NCBI GenBank assembly: GCA_011523545.1
Contig: WTGN01000041.1
Coordinates: 1 to 52,025 of the forward strand
Source: Chloroflexota bacterium
GTDB taxonomy: Bacteria; Chloroflexota; Anaerolineae; Aggregatilineales; Phototrophicaceae
Reading direction: 5' to 3'
DNA length: 52,025 bases
The position numbers were made by a program, and so were the translations under genes. Below are positions 31,284 to 40,922 of this stretch, in pieces (position 1 is the stretch's first letter; each line of letters begins with the position of its first letter). Below the pieces are notes generated by a model. It was not told the origin of the DNA, ran no database searches, and worked only from the letters and a program-made list of their open reading frames with translations.

Positions 31284-34145
31284 TTACAGCGTTTCTCCCA
31301 ACTTGACCGCCTGGAAGATGCGCATCCGCCGCAAGATGACGAGCAGGATGAGCATGATCAGCAAGAATGTGCCCAGGAAGAGCGCCACAATCTGCGCGAT
31401 CTCGGTCCAAGCCATGGTCACGACATAAGGCGGAACGACCCCCTCCAGGCTGCTGACGAATTGCATATAGGGGATGTACAGCAAGCTCACCAGCAGTCCG
31501 ATGCCCAAGCCCAGCGCCAATCCGATGATGATGAGCAATCCCAGCTCCCAGGCGACCGAGACGATCATGGATGCCTGAGACAAGCCGATGGCGCGCAGGA
31601 TGCCCAGCTCGACATAGCGCCGCTGATACGAAAAGACGGTGTATAGCAGGAAGCCGATCATGGTGGCCAGCGATGAAGTGATGAAACCGATGGAGAGCAA
31701 ACCGAAGAGCCCTTGACGCTCCGGCCGGGATTGCTCGCGGTTGATGCGCGTGAGCGGCTCTTCCGTCAGCACGCCGGCCGCGCCCCGGTCAAAGACATCG
31801 CGCCGGAATTGCCGCTCGTCAAACTCGGGTTCTACCCGCATGATGACGCGGTGCGCCAGCTCAATCTGCGCCTGCTCAAAGAGAAAGTCCAGATTGCCGA
31901 CGAACAGCGCGCCGTCCTTCTCCGGATACCAGCGCGGGAAGTAATCCAGGGCGCCGACGATCTGCAAATTGACCGTGAAGACATCCCCGCCGCTGCGCAC
32001 ATCCAGTTCCAGCAAGTCGCCGATATCCAGGCCGCGGTTGTCCATGAATTCGCGTGATGCGAGCACGGAATCCTGCTGCAGCGCCAGCGCGTTAGTCAAA
32101 TAACCCAGGCGAACAGCGGCGAAATCCGGTCGCCAGAAAACGACCGGGCCCAGGTCGGCGCGGTCAACGCCGACGAAGCGGCCCTCGACGCTGCCCGAGG
32201 TCAGGCGCGCTTTGGCGGTGTATTCGCCGATGCGGGTCGCGCCAGTGACATGGGGCATGGACTGAAACTCGGAGATGTGCATATAAGCCGGCGGGGCATC
32301 GTTGCCGCCGCCACCGCCGGGCATGGAGTTCGGATTCAGGCTGAAGACGCGCACCGACATATCGGCCGAGACGCGGTAATACTGCTGCTCGTACAGATAG
32401 CGGTCGATTGTGCGCGCGAAAGAAGCGGTGTAAATGCCCAGGCTGATCGTCGAGACCAGCAGAATCAGCGGCAAGAAGTAGGCGCCGGGCGAGCGCTCCA
32501 ATTGGCGCGTCACGATCAGCAGGCCGACGCTGTTCGTCCATTGAATCAGCCAGGCGATCGCCCGAAGCAGGGGCGCCAGGAAGCGTAGCATGAAAAGCGT
32601 CAGCGCAAAAATAGTCAGCGGCGGCAGCAAGAAAATGAAGGGTTGATTGTAAGCCTCGTCGATGTTGCGCGCGCCGCCTTCGACATCAATCAGCCCGCCC
32701 TGCTGTATCACTTGGTAATAGAAATAGCCGATCACGACCAGCAGCAGGATGTCGACGCCCAGGCGCTGCCACCAGGGGCGCCGCAGCAAGCGCGACTGGT
32801 CCATCTTGTAGCTGATGATCGTATGCCGCGCCGCGCTGATTGTGGGTACGACGCGAATGATGACGGTGAAGGCGATGGCCAGCAGAATGGTCGACCCGAT
32901 TGTCGGCGGGACGGAGACGATGAAGTGATGCCCCCAGCGAAAGTCCATGAAGCTGCGGGTGGTGCCGATCAACTGCGTGAAGGCCAGGGCGAGCGCGCCG
33001 CCGACAACGAGCGCGATGACGCCCATGATGAGGCCTTCCACCGTGGTCAAGCCGACGACCTGGAAGGCCGATGTGCCACGGCTGCGCATGACCGCCGTCT
33101 CGTTGCGCTGGCCATCCACCACCAGGCCAACCAGCATGACCAGGAAGATAATCAGCAGGATGACGATAGGCAAGCTGAAGATGGTCAGCGTCAGGGTGAG
33201 CACGGTGACGATGCGCTGATACGGGCGCAGCTCTTCGACCGGCGACGCCTGGATATAGGTGCCCGGCAGGTATTGATCGGCGATTTTCTCGGTGTCGTTG
33301 TGGCGGCGGATCAGATCGTCGACGCGCGATGTGTTGACGCCGCTGCCATCGGTTACCAGATACCAGACCGCCAGGTTGACTTCGGATTCCGTGTAGGGCG
33401 CGAGGCGGTTGCGGTAAGTCTCTTCGTTGATGAGCAGGATATCTTCAAAGACATTGGGCCGGTAGAACCAGTATTCATGGTCTTCGTCGCGCGGCCGCCA
33501 GATGCCGGCGATGCGGATCTGCGTGATCTGCATCGGGTCATCGGCTTCCAGGCGCCAGTTGTAACCCTGATAATACTCGCCGACCTGCATGCCGAATTCG
33601 GAAGCGAATTCCTCGTGAACGATGACATCCACATAGCTCTCCGGCGACGGATCGCCGGGGCCGGGATAACTGCCCTCGACCACTTCAATCTGCGCGGCGA
33701 TATTCTCCGTCGTGCCAAAACTGACATAATCGAGCGAGCGATTCTCGTCGCGATAACTGGTCTCGCCGGCCGGATACAGGCGGAAGTTCTGCGTCTCCAG
33801 GTGGCGCACGACCAGCGTACTCTTCAGCCCAAGCTCAGCGCCGCCCTTCTCCCGCAGGTATTGATCGAGGTCGAGCGTCGCTTCCAAATTGACCGGCTCG
33901 TTCCAGGAGCCGATGTAACTGAAAAGAAAAGAAAATGGCGGGCGATTGATGCGGTCGGGCCCCTCGGTGAGGCGGTCGGTGAGAACGCGAAAAGCGACCG
34001 ACTCGGCATAAATCGGAATAGTCAAGACAAGGGCGACAGCGACCGTCAAGCCGATGATTGTCGCCAGCGACAGCAGAGGCTGCGCCAGCAGGCGTTTGAC
34101 GGCGACAACAAATATAGCGCGTGTTCTTAAGTACCAGCGCGTCAT
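31284..34145 (-). CDS. large FtsX/MacB-type ABC permease
   Basis: A 953-residue membrane protein with two FtsX-like repeats. The first helix (residues about 16-40) is followed by a long extracytoplasmic domain (about 45-300) and a three-helix FtsX block (about 310-450). A second half then has helices near 490-560 and 590, another ectodomain and a C-terminal FtsX block (ITSSLATMIGFLLYTVFSYQRR, ELGILRAIGLS). This layout is that of lipoprotein-releasing or macrolide-type mechanotransmission exporters. Its start overlaps the adaptor gene by four bases. The expected MacB/LolD-type ATPase is not encoded in the window. Confidence 0.85.
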   Translation of the reverse strand: MTRWYLRTRAIFVVAVKRLLAQPLLSLATIIGLTVAVALVLTIPIYAESVAFRVLTDRLTEGPDRINRPPFSFLFSYIGSWNEPVNLEATLDLDQYLREKGGAELGLKSTLVVRHLETQNFRLYPAGETSYRDENRSLDYVSFGTTENIAAQIEVVEGSYPGPGDPSPESYVDVIVHEEFASEFGMQVGEYYQGYNWRLEADDPMQITQIRIAGIWRPRDEDHEYWFYRPNVFEDILLINEETYRNRLAPYTESEVNLAVWYLVTDGSGVNTSRVDDLIRRHNDTEKIADQYLPGTYIQASPVEELRPYQRIVTVLTLTLTIFSLPIVILLIIFLVMLVGLVVDGQRNETAVMRSRGTSAFQVVGLTTVEGLIMGVIALVVGGALALAFTQLIGTTRSFMDFRWGHHFIVSVPPTIGSTILLAIAFTVIIRVVPTISAARHTIISYKMDQSRLLRRPWWQRLGVDILLLVVIGYFYYQVIQQGGLIDVEGGARNIDEAYNQPFIFLLPPLTIFALTLFMLRFLAPLLRAIAWLIQWTNSVGLLIVTRQLERSPGAYFLPLILLVSTISLGIYTASFARTIDRYLYEQQYYRVSADMSVRVFSLNPNSMPGGGGGNDAPPAYMHISEFQSMPHVTGATRIGEYTAKARLTSGSVEGRFVGVDRADLGPVVFWRPDFAAVRLGYLTNALALQQDSVLASREFMDNRGLDIGDLLELDVRSGGDVFTVNLQIVGALDYFPRWYPEKDGALFVGNLDFLFEQAQIELAHRVIMRVEPEFDERQFRRDVFDRGAAGVLTEEPLTRINREQSRPERQGLFGLLSIGFITSSLATMIGFLLYTVFSYQRRYVELGILRAIGLSQASMIVSVAWELGLLIIIGLALGLGIGLLVSLLYIPYMQFVSSLEGVVPPYVVTMAWTEIAQIVALFLGTFLLIMLILLVILRRMRIFQAVKLGETL

Positions 34146-35320
34146 GGGCCGATTACCGTCTGGCCCTCTTCCGCGCCTTCAAGGATCTCGACGCGTCCGT
34201 CGCCCTCCAGCCCCAAGCGAACATCAACGCGCCGCTGCAAGCCTTCATTCTGAACGACAATGAAGTTGCGGCCGCTGAATTGCCTGATGGCCGACGAGGG
34301 CAGCCAAAGCACATCATCGCGCTCTTCAATCACCACCGTGAAATTCATGCGATCGCCGACCTTAAATTCTTCGGCCGGCGGCTGCTCGTCAAAGGCGACG
34401 TGCACCAGATCATCCGTCGCCAAGCCATAAGGGGCGGGCAAGCTATGGATCGTACCGCTGTAGACATTGCCCGGCAACGCCGCGCGCTTGATGAGCAGCG
34501 GCATGCCCTCGGCCAATTCGGACAGATCATCGGCGTCCATCTCATCGGTGATTTCCAACACAGACAAATCCGCGACCAGGGCAATCGGCTCATAAGCGAT
34601 AACCGGCTCACCCGCGTCCGGCTTAAAGCTGACCAGGCGACCGGACATCGGCGCGATCAATTCCGCTTTGGCTATCGTCGCTTCGATCTCATCCACGCGT
34701 TTCTGCGCCCGAGTGACATCAAAGCGCAGTTGAGGATCGACGCCGCTGGTCAATTCGTCCACCGCAACCTGAGCCAGGTCGCGCTCCAGCTGCAGGAGCA
34801 TGATGGCGAGTTCATCATCGCCGCTCGCTGCTTCACCCCCCTGCGCCAGCGCATGATCCAGCTTCAATTGCGCCATCGCAACAGCGATCCCGGCTCGTTG
34901 GCTGTCATAGCGCGCCTTGCCCTCGGCGCTTTCCAGGATCGACGTGGCGATCGCCAGCTCCTCTTCGGCGTCCAGCAGTTGGTTTTCCAGGCCGGTCGTG
35001 TTCAAGCGCGCCAAAACATCGCCTTGGCTGACATCGACGCCGGCGTCGACAAGGACCTCGAGGACGCGGCCGTCTATTTCAAAGGCGATGGCTTCCGTGA
35101 CCAGGGGGCTGATCCGCCCGAAGAAGCGGCGCTCATAGACGATCTTCCCGCGCTCCACCTGATACACCGGTTTGCTCGGCACGACGGGCGTGGGAATCGC
35201 GGTGGGCTCGCCCTGCGTGATCGCATCGCCGAAGGTCGCCTGGGATGCGCAGCCAGTCAATATGAAGAGCGCCAACACCATCAAGAAGACTACTCGCACG
35301 GTAAACCTTTCCTGGTTCAT
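34142..35320 (-). CDS. membrane-fusion (HlyD/MacA-like) adaptor lipoprotein
   Basis: An envelope adaptor protein of 392 residues. After ATG 35320 comes a signal peptide with a lipobox (LFILTGCAS), so the mature chain should be lipid-anchored. Barrel-sandwich halves surround a helical hairpin: the first lipoyl half near VEIDGR/LEVLVDAGVDVSQGD, a coiled-coil with many Glu/Ala/Leu, then the second half IAPMSGRLVSF and beta-barrel domains. It pairs with the FtsX permease (ATGA overlap). The frame continues upstream to 35368, but the signal-peptide layout favours 35320. Confidence 0.88.
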   Translation of the reverse strand: MNQERFTVRVVFLMVLALFILTGCASQATFGDAITQGEPTAIPTPVVPSKPVYQVERGKIVYERRFFGRISPLVTEAIAFEIDGRVLEVLVDAGVDVSQGDVLARLNTTGLENQLLDAEEELAIATSILESAEGKARYDSQRAGIAVAMAQLKLDHALAQGGEAASGDDELAIMLLQLERDLAQVAVDELTSGVDPQLRFDVTRAQKRVDEIEATIAKAELIAPMSGRLVSFKPDAGEPVIAYEPIALVADLSVLEITDEMDADDLSELAEGMPLLIKRAALPGNVYSGTIHSLPAPYGLATDDLVHVAFDEQPPAEEFKVGDRMNFTVVIEERDDVLWLPSSAIRQFSGRNFIVVQNEGLQRRVDVRLGLEGDGRVEILEGAEEGQTVIGP

Positions 35321-35448
35321 CCCGTTTCTCAAAGATGAATCCTTACTCACAACGGTGACCCGCCTCAACCGCCTCCGGCGATTCGCGTTATTGTACAGGA
35401 TCTTGCCTCAGTCTCCACCCAGGATATCGCGCGACGGCAATCTAAATC

Positions 35449-37275
35449 TCACTGGTCCGCCAGTTCAATCGCCGCCGGCTTGACCTGCGACGCCCGTATT
35501 CGCTCCATATCGAACTTCACGCCACGATCAAACTTGTAGATGCCATTCTGTTCCTGATAGATATCGGTCAACTGCGTATAGCAATAGCCGAACATATCGA
35601 CATCATCGAGCAAGATGGCGCAGAGCTTCTCGAAGCGGTCATAGAATTCATCCAGGTCGCGCGGGCGCGTGCCATAGCCCCATGAGTCCTCGTCTTCCTT
35701 GACATCCGGGTTCCACCAGATGCCGCCGAATTCGCTGACGAAATAGGGCTGTCCATCATAGGGAATCGACCAGCGGCTATCCCCGGCAATGCGCTCGGGC
35801 AGACCCCATTGGCTTGCGTCATTTTCGTAGGGCGCGCCACCGGCCAAGCCTGAGTGCCGCTCGCGAAAGGTATCGGGATCTTGCGTATAATCGTGGCTGT
35901 CGTAGATATCGGCTTTTGCTACGCGGTGGGCATAGCCGGACGCATCCAGCACCGGGCGCGTGCCGTCCATCGCCTTGGTCGCCAGATACATGCCATGGGT
36001 GACATCATCAAGCGCCGTGATGCGGTCGGTGATGGACTGCCAGGTCTCGTTTAGCGGGCACCAGCCGACGATGCTCGGATGCGAATAATCGCGCTCCAGG
36101 CATTCCAGCCACTGGGTGATGTAATCGGCGCCGGGCCGCTGATGCTCGCCATCTAGCGGACCCTCTCCGCGACAGCCCCAATCGCCAAACTCGCCCCAGA
36201 CGATATAACCCAGGCGATCGGCATGATAGAGGAAGCGCTCTTCAAACACCTTTTGATGCAGTCGCGCGCCGTTGAAACCGGCCGCCATGCTCAGCTCAAT
36301 GTCCTCGATCAGGGCGGCGTCGCTGGGCGCGGTCATGATGCCGTCCGGGTAATAACCCTGGTCGAGCACGAGGCGCTGAAAGACGGCCGCCCCATTGATC
36401 TTGATCGCTTTGCCGTCGATCGATATGGCGCGCATGCCGGCATAACTTTTTGCGCTGTCAATCGTAAGCCCGCCCGCGTCAATCAGCGCGATGTCAAGGT
36501 CGTACAAATGCGGATCGCCGATGTGCCAAAGCTTGAGCCGGTCCGCGGGGATGGGCAGATCGAGGCGGGGCGACAGGTCAAGTTCGGCAGATGTCTCGGC
36601 GCTAGTGACCTCGCCGCCGGCGTCTGAAAGCGTGGCGCGCAGGCGCAGGCCCGGGGCATTCCCGCTAATCGGCTGCTCCAGCCGTATCGCCTGATTCGCC
36701 AGGTCCGGCGTGATGCGCGGACGGCGCAAGGCGATATCGGGTACTGGCTCCAGCCATACCGATTGCCAGATGCCGGTACTGCGTACATAGATGGCGCCTT
36801 CCGGTCCATACTCGCGCGCTTGCTTGCCGCGCGGCTGCGGGCTTTGGTTGTTGTCGCGCGCCCGCAGCACAATGGTGATGTCGTCCCCCGCCGCCGCCAC
36901 GCCGCTCAAATCACAGCTGAAGGGCGAGAACCCGCCCCGATGACGGCCGACTTCTTCGTCGTTTACCCAGACGGTGCTGTCATAATCCACCGCCTGAAAG
37001 TGCAGCAGAATTCGCCTGCCCGTCCAGGCGGACGGAATCTTGACCCGGCGGCGATACCAGACCGCGTTGTAATAATCGTGATTGCCAATGCCGGACAGAT
37101 CCGATTCCGGGCAGAAAGGCACCGTGATGCTACCCTTCAGTTCGCGTTCGAGCAGGCCGCGCTCCAGGCCGCTGTCGCCTTGATCAATCTCAAAGCCCCA
37201 CTCGCCATTCAGGCAGAGCCAGTCTTCACGGACGAATTGTGGCCGGGGGTACTCGCTGCGGGGGATGTCAGACAT
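35449..37275 (-). CDS. glycoside hydrolase family 2 protein
   Basis: A 608-residue GH2 enzyme, probably a beta-galactosidase, glucuronidase or mannosidase type. In order: a sugar-binding jelly-roll (NGEWGFEID, YYNAVWYRRRV, LHFQAVDYDSTVWVN), an immunoglobulin-like domain, and the TIM barrel with general acid/base Glu near 410 in CPLNETW and the nucleophile near 512 in FVSEFGG. It lacks a signal peptide, so it acts in the cytoplasm on imported sugars. ATG 37275 has GGAG 9 nt upstream; the longer frame is repeat-derived. It lies downstream of a sugar importer on the same strand. Confidence 0.9.
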   Translation of the reverse strand: MSDIPRSEYPRPQFVREDWLCLNGEWGFEIDQGDSGLERGLLERELKGSITVPFCPESDLSGIGNHDYYNAVWYRRRVKIPSAWTGRRILLHFQAVDYDSTVWVNDEEVGRHRGGFSPFSCDLSGVAAAGDDITIVLRARDNNQSPQPRGKQAREYGPEGAIYVRSTGIWQSVWLEPVPDIALRRPRITPDLANQAIRLEQPISGNAPGLRLRATLSDAGGEVTSAETSAELDLSPRLDLPIPADRLKLWHIGDPHLYDLDIALIDAGGLTIDSAKSYAGMRAISIDGKAIKINGAAVFQRLVLDQGYYPDGIMTAPSDAALIEDIELSMAAGFNGARLHQKVFEERFLYHADRLGYIVWGEFGDWGCRGEGPLDGEHQRPGADYITQWLECLERDYSHPSIVGWCPLNETWQSITDRITALDDVTHGMYLATKAMDGTRPVLDASGYAHRVAKADIYDSHDYTQDPDTFRERHSGLAGGAPYENDASQWGLPERIAGDSRWSIPYDGQPYFVSEFGGIWWNPDVKEDEDSWGYGTRPRDLDEFYDRFEKLCAILLDDVDMFGYCYTQLTDIYQEQNGIYKFDRGVKFDMERIRASQVKPAAIELADQ

Positions 37276-37307
37276 TTCGTGACTCCAAATCAAATCAGTA
37301 CAAGTTG

Positions 37308-37383
37308 TGTAGGGGCGACATATCATGTCGCCGGTCGTGGCGATTGCGCGGTTTCGGGCGGCCAGATTGGTCGCCGCCCCTGC
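37308..37383. repeat. paired palindromes, BIME-like composite
   Basis: Hairpin GGCGACAT/ATGTCGCC (37314-37332) and a second, weaker GGCGGCC/GGTCGCC stem (37357-37375) lie between outer edges TGTAGGGGCG and CGCCCCTGC. This is the same architecture as at 10070-10142. It sits in the 277-nt gap before the GH2 gene. Confidence 0.7.
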
Positions 37384-37482
37384 TTTATTCTCAATTATCG
37401 CATCGTAACGCGGCGCCCCTCAGCGCCAATATAAGCAGGGCGAGCCCGAAAGCCCGCCCCAAAAATTCAACCCCCGCCCCAA

Positions 37483-37508
37483 CCCCTCCCCATTGCCATG
37501 GAGAGGGG
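37483..37508. repeat. C/G-rich palindrome (CCCCTC family)
   Basis: An 11-bp stem with one mismatch, CCCCTCCCCAT/ATGGAGAGGGG, with a 4-nt loop, followed on the + side by CTTTTG. It lies 45 nt past the stop of the binding-protein gene. Confidence 0.65.
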
Positions 37509-37552
37509 CTTTTGCACCGCTTTTAGCAGGCGCGAGACAGGTCTGAGGTCAA

Positions 37553-38857
37553 CTACTCGAACAGCGCGAAGTCTTCGAGCCGGGTCTGGGCATCGGCGAG
37601 CGCCTGCTCGGGCGTCTTCTCGCCGATCATCGCCGCCGACAGCTCCTCGTCCATTATGGATTCAAAAGCGGTGCTCCAATTTTCGCGCGGCGGAATGACA
37701 GCGCTCGGCACAAATTCGGCGTATTCCTGCCGGTGCGGATACTCGTTGTACACATCGCTGTTGACGACCGAGGTGTTGACCGCGGAGTGGCCGGTGCGCG
37801 CCCATTCGATGTTGTTGTCGTTGAGGTAATTGAGGAAGGTCAATGTCGCTTCGAGCGTGGCGGGGTCTGGGTCTCCGCCTTGCGGGATGATCCAGGCATG
37901 GCTGCCAGCCCAGGCGGCCGGCTGGTCGTAGACGGTGGGGAAGTTGTGCACGTAGTAATTCTTCAACGCGCCTTCCGGATCGGCGACCTGGTTGTCATAG
38001 AAGTTGACCACCCAGGTGCCGTTGATATGGCCGCCATTCTCGCCATTGAGGAAGATCTCTTGCGATGCCGGGTAATCGACATTGTCGGTGATGTGCCCTT
38101 CGTCGCGCAGCATAATCAGGAAGTTCAGCGCGTTCAAGCCGGCTTCGTTGTTGACATTGGGCATGCCGTCTTCGGCTGCAACCGTGCCGCCTTCTTGCTG
38201 ATAAACCAGAGCCATCCAATTGCGGCTCAGCCCATTGGTCCACATGCCGAGGAAGGGCAGCCCGGTCGCTTCCTTGAAGGTCTCGGCGTGCGACATGAAC
38301 TCGTCCATGCCGTAGGGGATATCGGGGCTGCCATCGTCATTGACCAAGCCCGCTTCCGCCCAACGGTCAACATTGATGTGCCAGAGGTGGCCGTGCAGAT
38401 CCAAGGGAATACCGTAGAGCTCGCCCTCGAATTCGACGAATCCGCGGGCGCTGTCGGTCAAGTCGCTAGCATCAATGCCGGCGCCGGCCAAGACATCGCC
38501 CAAGGGCGTCAGCAGACCGCGCGAGGCGTAGTTGGGAATGCGGCGGCCGTGCAGCACCATGATATCGGGCGGCGTTCCCGCGGCCAGGTTGGCGTTCAAC
38601 TCGGTGACGCCGGGCCAATCGACAACAATGGTGTTGACCAGGATCTCGTCTTGTGTCGCGTTGAAGGAATTGGCAAGCGTCTGGATGATGCCGCATTCGC
38701 CGTAAGCCTCCGACAAATCGGTGGTTTCGCCGAATTCATCGGCGCATTCGCCGAAGAAGCGCATAAAGTCGATCTCGACGGCGTCCTGCGCGGCGACCGG
38801 CATAGCGACCATTGCAAGCAGCATTGCCACAACGATCAGAAGTTTGAGTCTATACAT
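37553..38857 (-). CDS. sugar ABC substrate-binding protein
   Basis: A 434-residue family-1 solute-binding protein. It has a Sec signal (LLIVVAMLLAMVAMPVAAQ) with an AxA-type cleavage site and no lipobox. Mature motifs include ELNANLAAGTPPDIMVLHG, LYGIPLDLHGHLWHIN and a late FLNYLNDNN helix. ATG 38857 is 9 nt after AAAGGA and is preferred over ATG 38866, which has no spacer. It is the last gene of its set, encoded after the two permeases. Confidence 0.92.
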   Translation of the reverse strand: MYRLKLLIVVAMLLAMVAMPVAAQDAVEIDFMRFFGECADEFGETTDLSEAYGECGIIQTLANSFNATQDEILVNTIVVDWPGVTELNANLAAGTPPDIMVLHGRRIPNYASRGLLTPLGDVLAGAGIDASDLTDSARGFVEFEGELYGIPLDLHGHLWHINVDRWAEAGLVNDDGSPDIPYGMDEFMSHAETFKEATGLPFLGMWTNGLSRNWMALVYQQEGGTVAAEDGMPNVNNEAGLNALNFLIMLRDEGHITDNVDYPASQEIFLNGENGGHINGTWVVNFYDNQVADPEGALKNYYVHNFPTVYDQPAAWAGSHAWIIPQGGDPDPATLEATLTFLNYLNDNNIEWARTGHSAVNTSVVNSDVYNEYPHRQEYAEFVPSAVIPPRENWSTAFESIMDEELSAAMIGEKTPEQALADAQTRLEDFALFE

Positions 38858-38921
38858 GATTTGCATCCTTTCGGGTTAGCTATTTGAACATCAACAAAGG
38901 TGAGGTTGACACAGGTCGATA

Positions 38922-38930
38922 AGCGCTCCT
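38922..38930 (-). promoter_or_regulatory. AGGAGCGCT element upstream of a binding-protein gene
   Basis: The - strand reads GAGAGGAGCGCTTATCGACC, beginning just after the permease stop and 65 nt before the binding-protein ATG. It is the third copy of this element. Confidence 0.35.
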
Positions 38931-38932
38931 CT

Positions 38933-39799
38933 CTACTTAATGCCGCTGTTTATCGCGATGCCGCTGATGATGCGGCGCTGGAAAACGAAGAAGAAGATGA
39001 TGATCGGCAAGGCTGTGAAGACCGCCGCCGCCATGTCGCGCCCGTAAAAATCAACATCGCCCCATGCCTGATTCAACTTGCGCAAGCCGATAACGATGGT
39101 GTAGACCTCGCTGCTGGTGGCGGAGATGATGGGCCACAAATAGCTGTTCCAGTTGCCGAGGAAGGTGAAGATGGCCAAGGCGGTGATGACCGGCGTCGAC
39201 AGCGGAACAATGACAATGAGGAAGATGCGAAAGCGCCCGGCGCCATCCATCATCGCCGCTTCCTCCAGTTCGAGCGGGATGCCGCGGAAGAACTGCGTCA
39301 ATAGAAAGACGGCGAAGGACGAGGCGATGCCAGGCAAAATCAGCGCGATCAGGGTGTTATGCAGTTTCAAGTTGGAGAACAACAGATAGACGGGCAGGAA
39401 GGTCGCCTCGAAAGGCACCATCAAGCCGATCAAAACCAGCAGATAGAGCGGACGCTTGAAATAAAAATCCAGGCGCGCAAAGGCATAAGCCGCCAGCGAA
39501 CAGACGGTCAACTGCGCCAGCGTATGCGTGGTGGAGACGAAGGCGCTGTTGCCCAACCATTTCCAGAGTTGGCTGCTCTTGAGGATGAATGTCCAATTCT
39601 CGAGGGTAAAGGGGTAGGGAATCAAGCTCGCCAGATTGCGCTGCAAAGCGGCTTCAGGCCGGAATGACGTGACCAGGGTCCAAACTACAGGCAGCATCCA
39701 GATCAAAGCGAAAACGCCCACCGCCAGCACATAGAGGCTGCCCTGCCGCCGCGCTATCAAACGGCGTCTGCGCTGCTGTTCCGCGCCAACAGCCGTCAT
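38933..39799 (-). CDS. sugar ABC permease (MalG-like)
   Basis: A CUT1 permease of 288 residues. ATG 39799 lies two bases past the upstream stop; the much longer open frame to 40090 overlaps the neighbour and has a non-membrane composition, so it is not used. Six helices are seen from LYVLAVGVFALIWMLPVVW onward. The EAA loop is LEEAAMMDGAGRFRIFLIVIVP, and the C-terminus is ISGIAINSGIK. It is the partner of the 39802 permease; the ATPase must be encoded elsewhere. Confidence 0.93.
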   Translation of the reverse strand: MTAVGAEQQRRRRLIARRQGSLYVLAVGVFALIWMLPVVWTLVTSFRPEAALQRNLASLIPYPFTLENWTFILKSSQLWKWLGNSAFVSTTHTLAQLTVCSLAAYAFARLDFYFKRPLYLLVLIGLMVPFEATFLPVYLLFSNLKLHNTLIALILPGIASSFAVFLLTQFFRGIPLELEEAAMMDGAGRFRIFLIVIVPLSTPVITALAIFTFLGNWNSYLWPIISATSSEVYTIVIGLRKLNQAWGDVDFYGRDMAAAVFTALPIIIFFFVFQRRIISGIAINSGIK

Positions 39800-39801
39800 C
39801 G

Positions 39802-40782
39802 CTAGTTCCCCACGCCTTGATCGCGAAACAGGGCCAATTGAAAAAGTGAAATGACCAGCAGAACGGCGAACATGATCACCGCCATAGCCGTGCCATAGCC
39901 CACTTGAAAATAGAGAAATGAGGTCTCGAAGATGTTGTACACAATCGTGCGGGTATTGCCGGCCGGTCCGCCGCCGGTCATAACATCGACTTGGCCGAAA
40001 ATCTGGAAGGAGGCGATCACCTGCAAGATGCACAAGAAGGCGAAGGGCCGGCGCAAGCCCGGAACGGTGATATGGCGGAATTGCCGCCAACTGTTGGCGC
40101 CATCGACCTTGGCCGCGTCATAGAGCGCCTGCGAGATATCCTGCAAGCCAGCCAGGAATACGAGCATGCTAAAGCCGACAGTCCACCAGAGTGTAGTGAA
40201 GGCCACGACGAGCGTCGCCAGATCACCTTGATCCAAAAAAGGAATCGGGCCGGCGTCGAAGTTCTCCAGGAAGGCGTTGATCAAACCGCGACTCGATGAG
40301 GCGAAAACGCGCGACCAAATCAAGCCGATGACCGTCACCGCGATGATGTTCGGCAGATAGAAAATCGTGCGGAATATGCCGATGCCCTTGACGGGCCGGT
40401 TGAGCATCAGCGCGAAACACAAGCCCACGAATATGATGGGAATCGTCAAGGCGACAAAGAGAATCGTCTGCTCAAAGGCTTGGTGGAACTGCGTATCCCG
40501 CGTCAGCAGGCGCTCAAAGTTTTTGAAGCCGATATAGCGGATATTCGTACCCATAATCTCCCATTTGTGCAAGGAGATATAAAAGGTCTGGAAGATGGGC
40601 AGGATGGTGAAGATGGCATAGAGAACGCCGAAGGGCAAAATGAAGGCGAAGGCGGTGACGGTCTGCTGCATTTTTGGCGGCAGATTCTGGTGGAAACGGC
40701 GATATGGCTCTACGATGGGGTTAAAGACTTCAAGGAGATTCAGACAAGTCTCGACCGCCCGGCCCAGGCTAAAACCAGTCAT
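39802..40782 (-). CDS. sugar ABC permease (MalF-like)
   Basis: A CUT1 permease of 326 residues, the first gene of the operon read from the promoter near 40923-40950. The helices start near residue 45 (TAFAFILPFGVLYAIFTILP), and the EAA loop is YDAAKVDGANSWRQFRHITVP. ATG 40782 has GGAAAG upstream. The operon order is permease, permease, binding protein, GH2. An ArsR-type regulator is divergently transcribed, so the system is probably induced by its sugar. Confidence 0.93.
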   Translation of the reverse strand: MTGFSLGRAVETCLNLLEVFNPIVEPYRRFHQNLPPKMQQTVTAFAFILPFGVLYAIFTILPIFQTFYISLHKWEIMGTNIRYIGFKNFERLLTRDTQFHQAFEQTILFVALTIPIIFVGLCFALMLNRPVKGIGIFRTIFYLPNIIAVTVIGLIWSRVFASSSRGLINAFLENFDAGPIPFLDQGDLATLVVAFTTLWWTVGFSMLVFLAGLQDISQALYDAAKVDGANSWRQFRHITVPGLRRPFAFLCILQVIASFQIFGQVDVMTGGGPAGNTRTIVYNIFETSFLYFQVGYGTAMAVIMFAVLLVISLFQLALFRDQGVGN

Positions 40783-40922
40783 CCGCGCGCTTTCCGCTGA
40801 AGTATGAACTCGCCCCGGCGGCGGACCCAAACGCGGGGGACAACTTTGGGAGCCGGGTCAGGGCCACAGTACAGACACATGGAAAGGTCCAAATTCGCAT
40901 TTACTCTGGGATTTTATATAGG

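Noticed and set aside
38933..40090. A 97-codon N-terminal extension of the MalG-like permease
   Set aside because: It overlaps the MalF-like gene in another frame. The ATG at 39799, two bases after that gene's stop, gives a normal permease.
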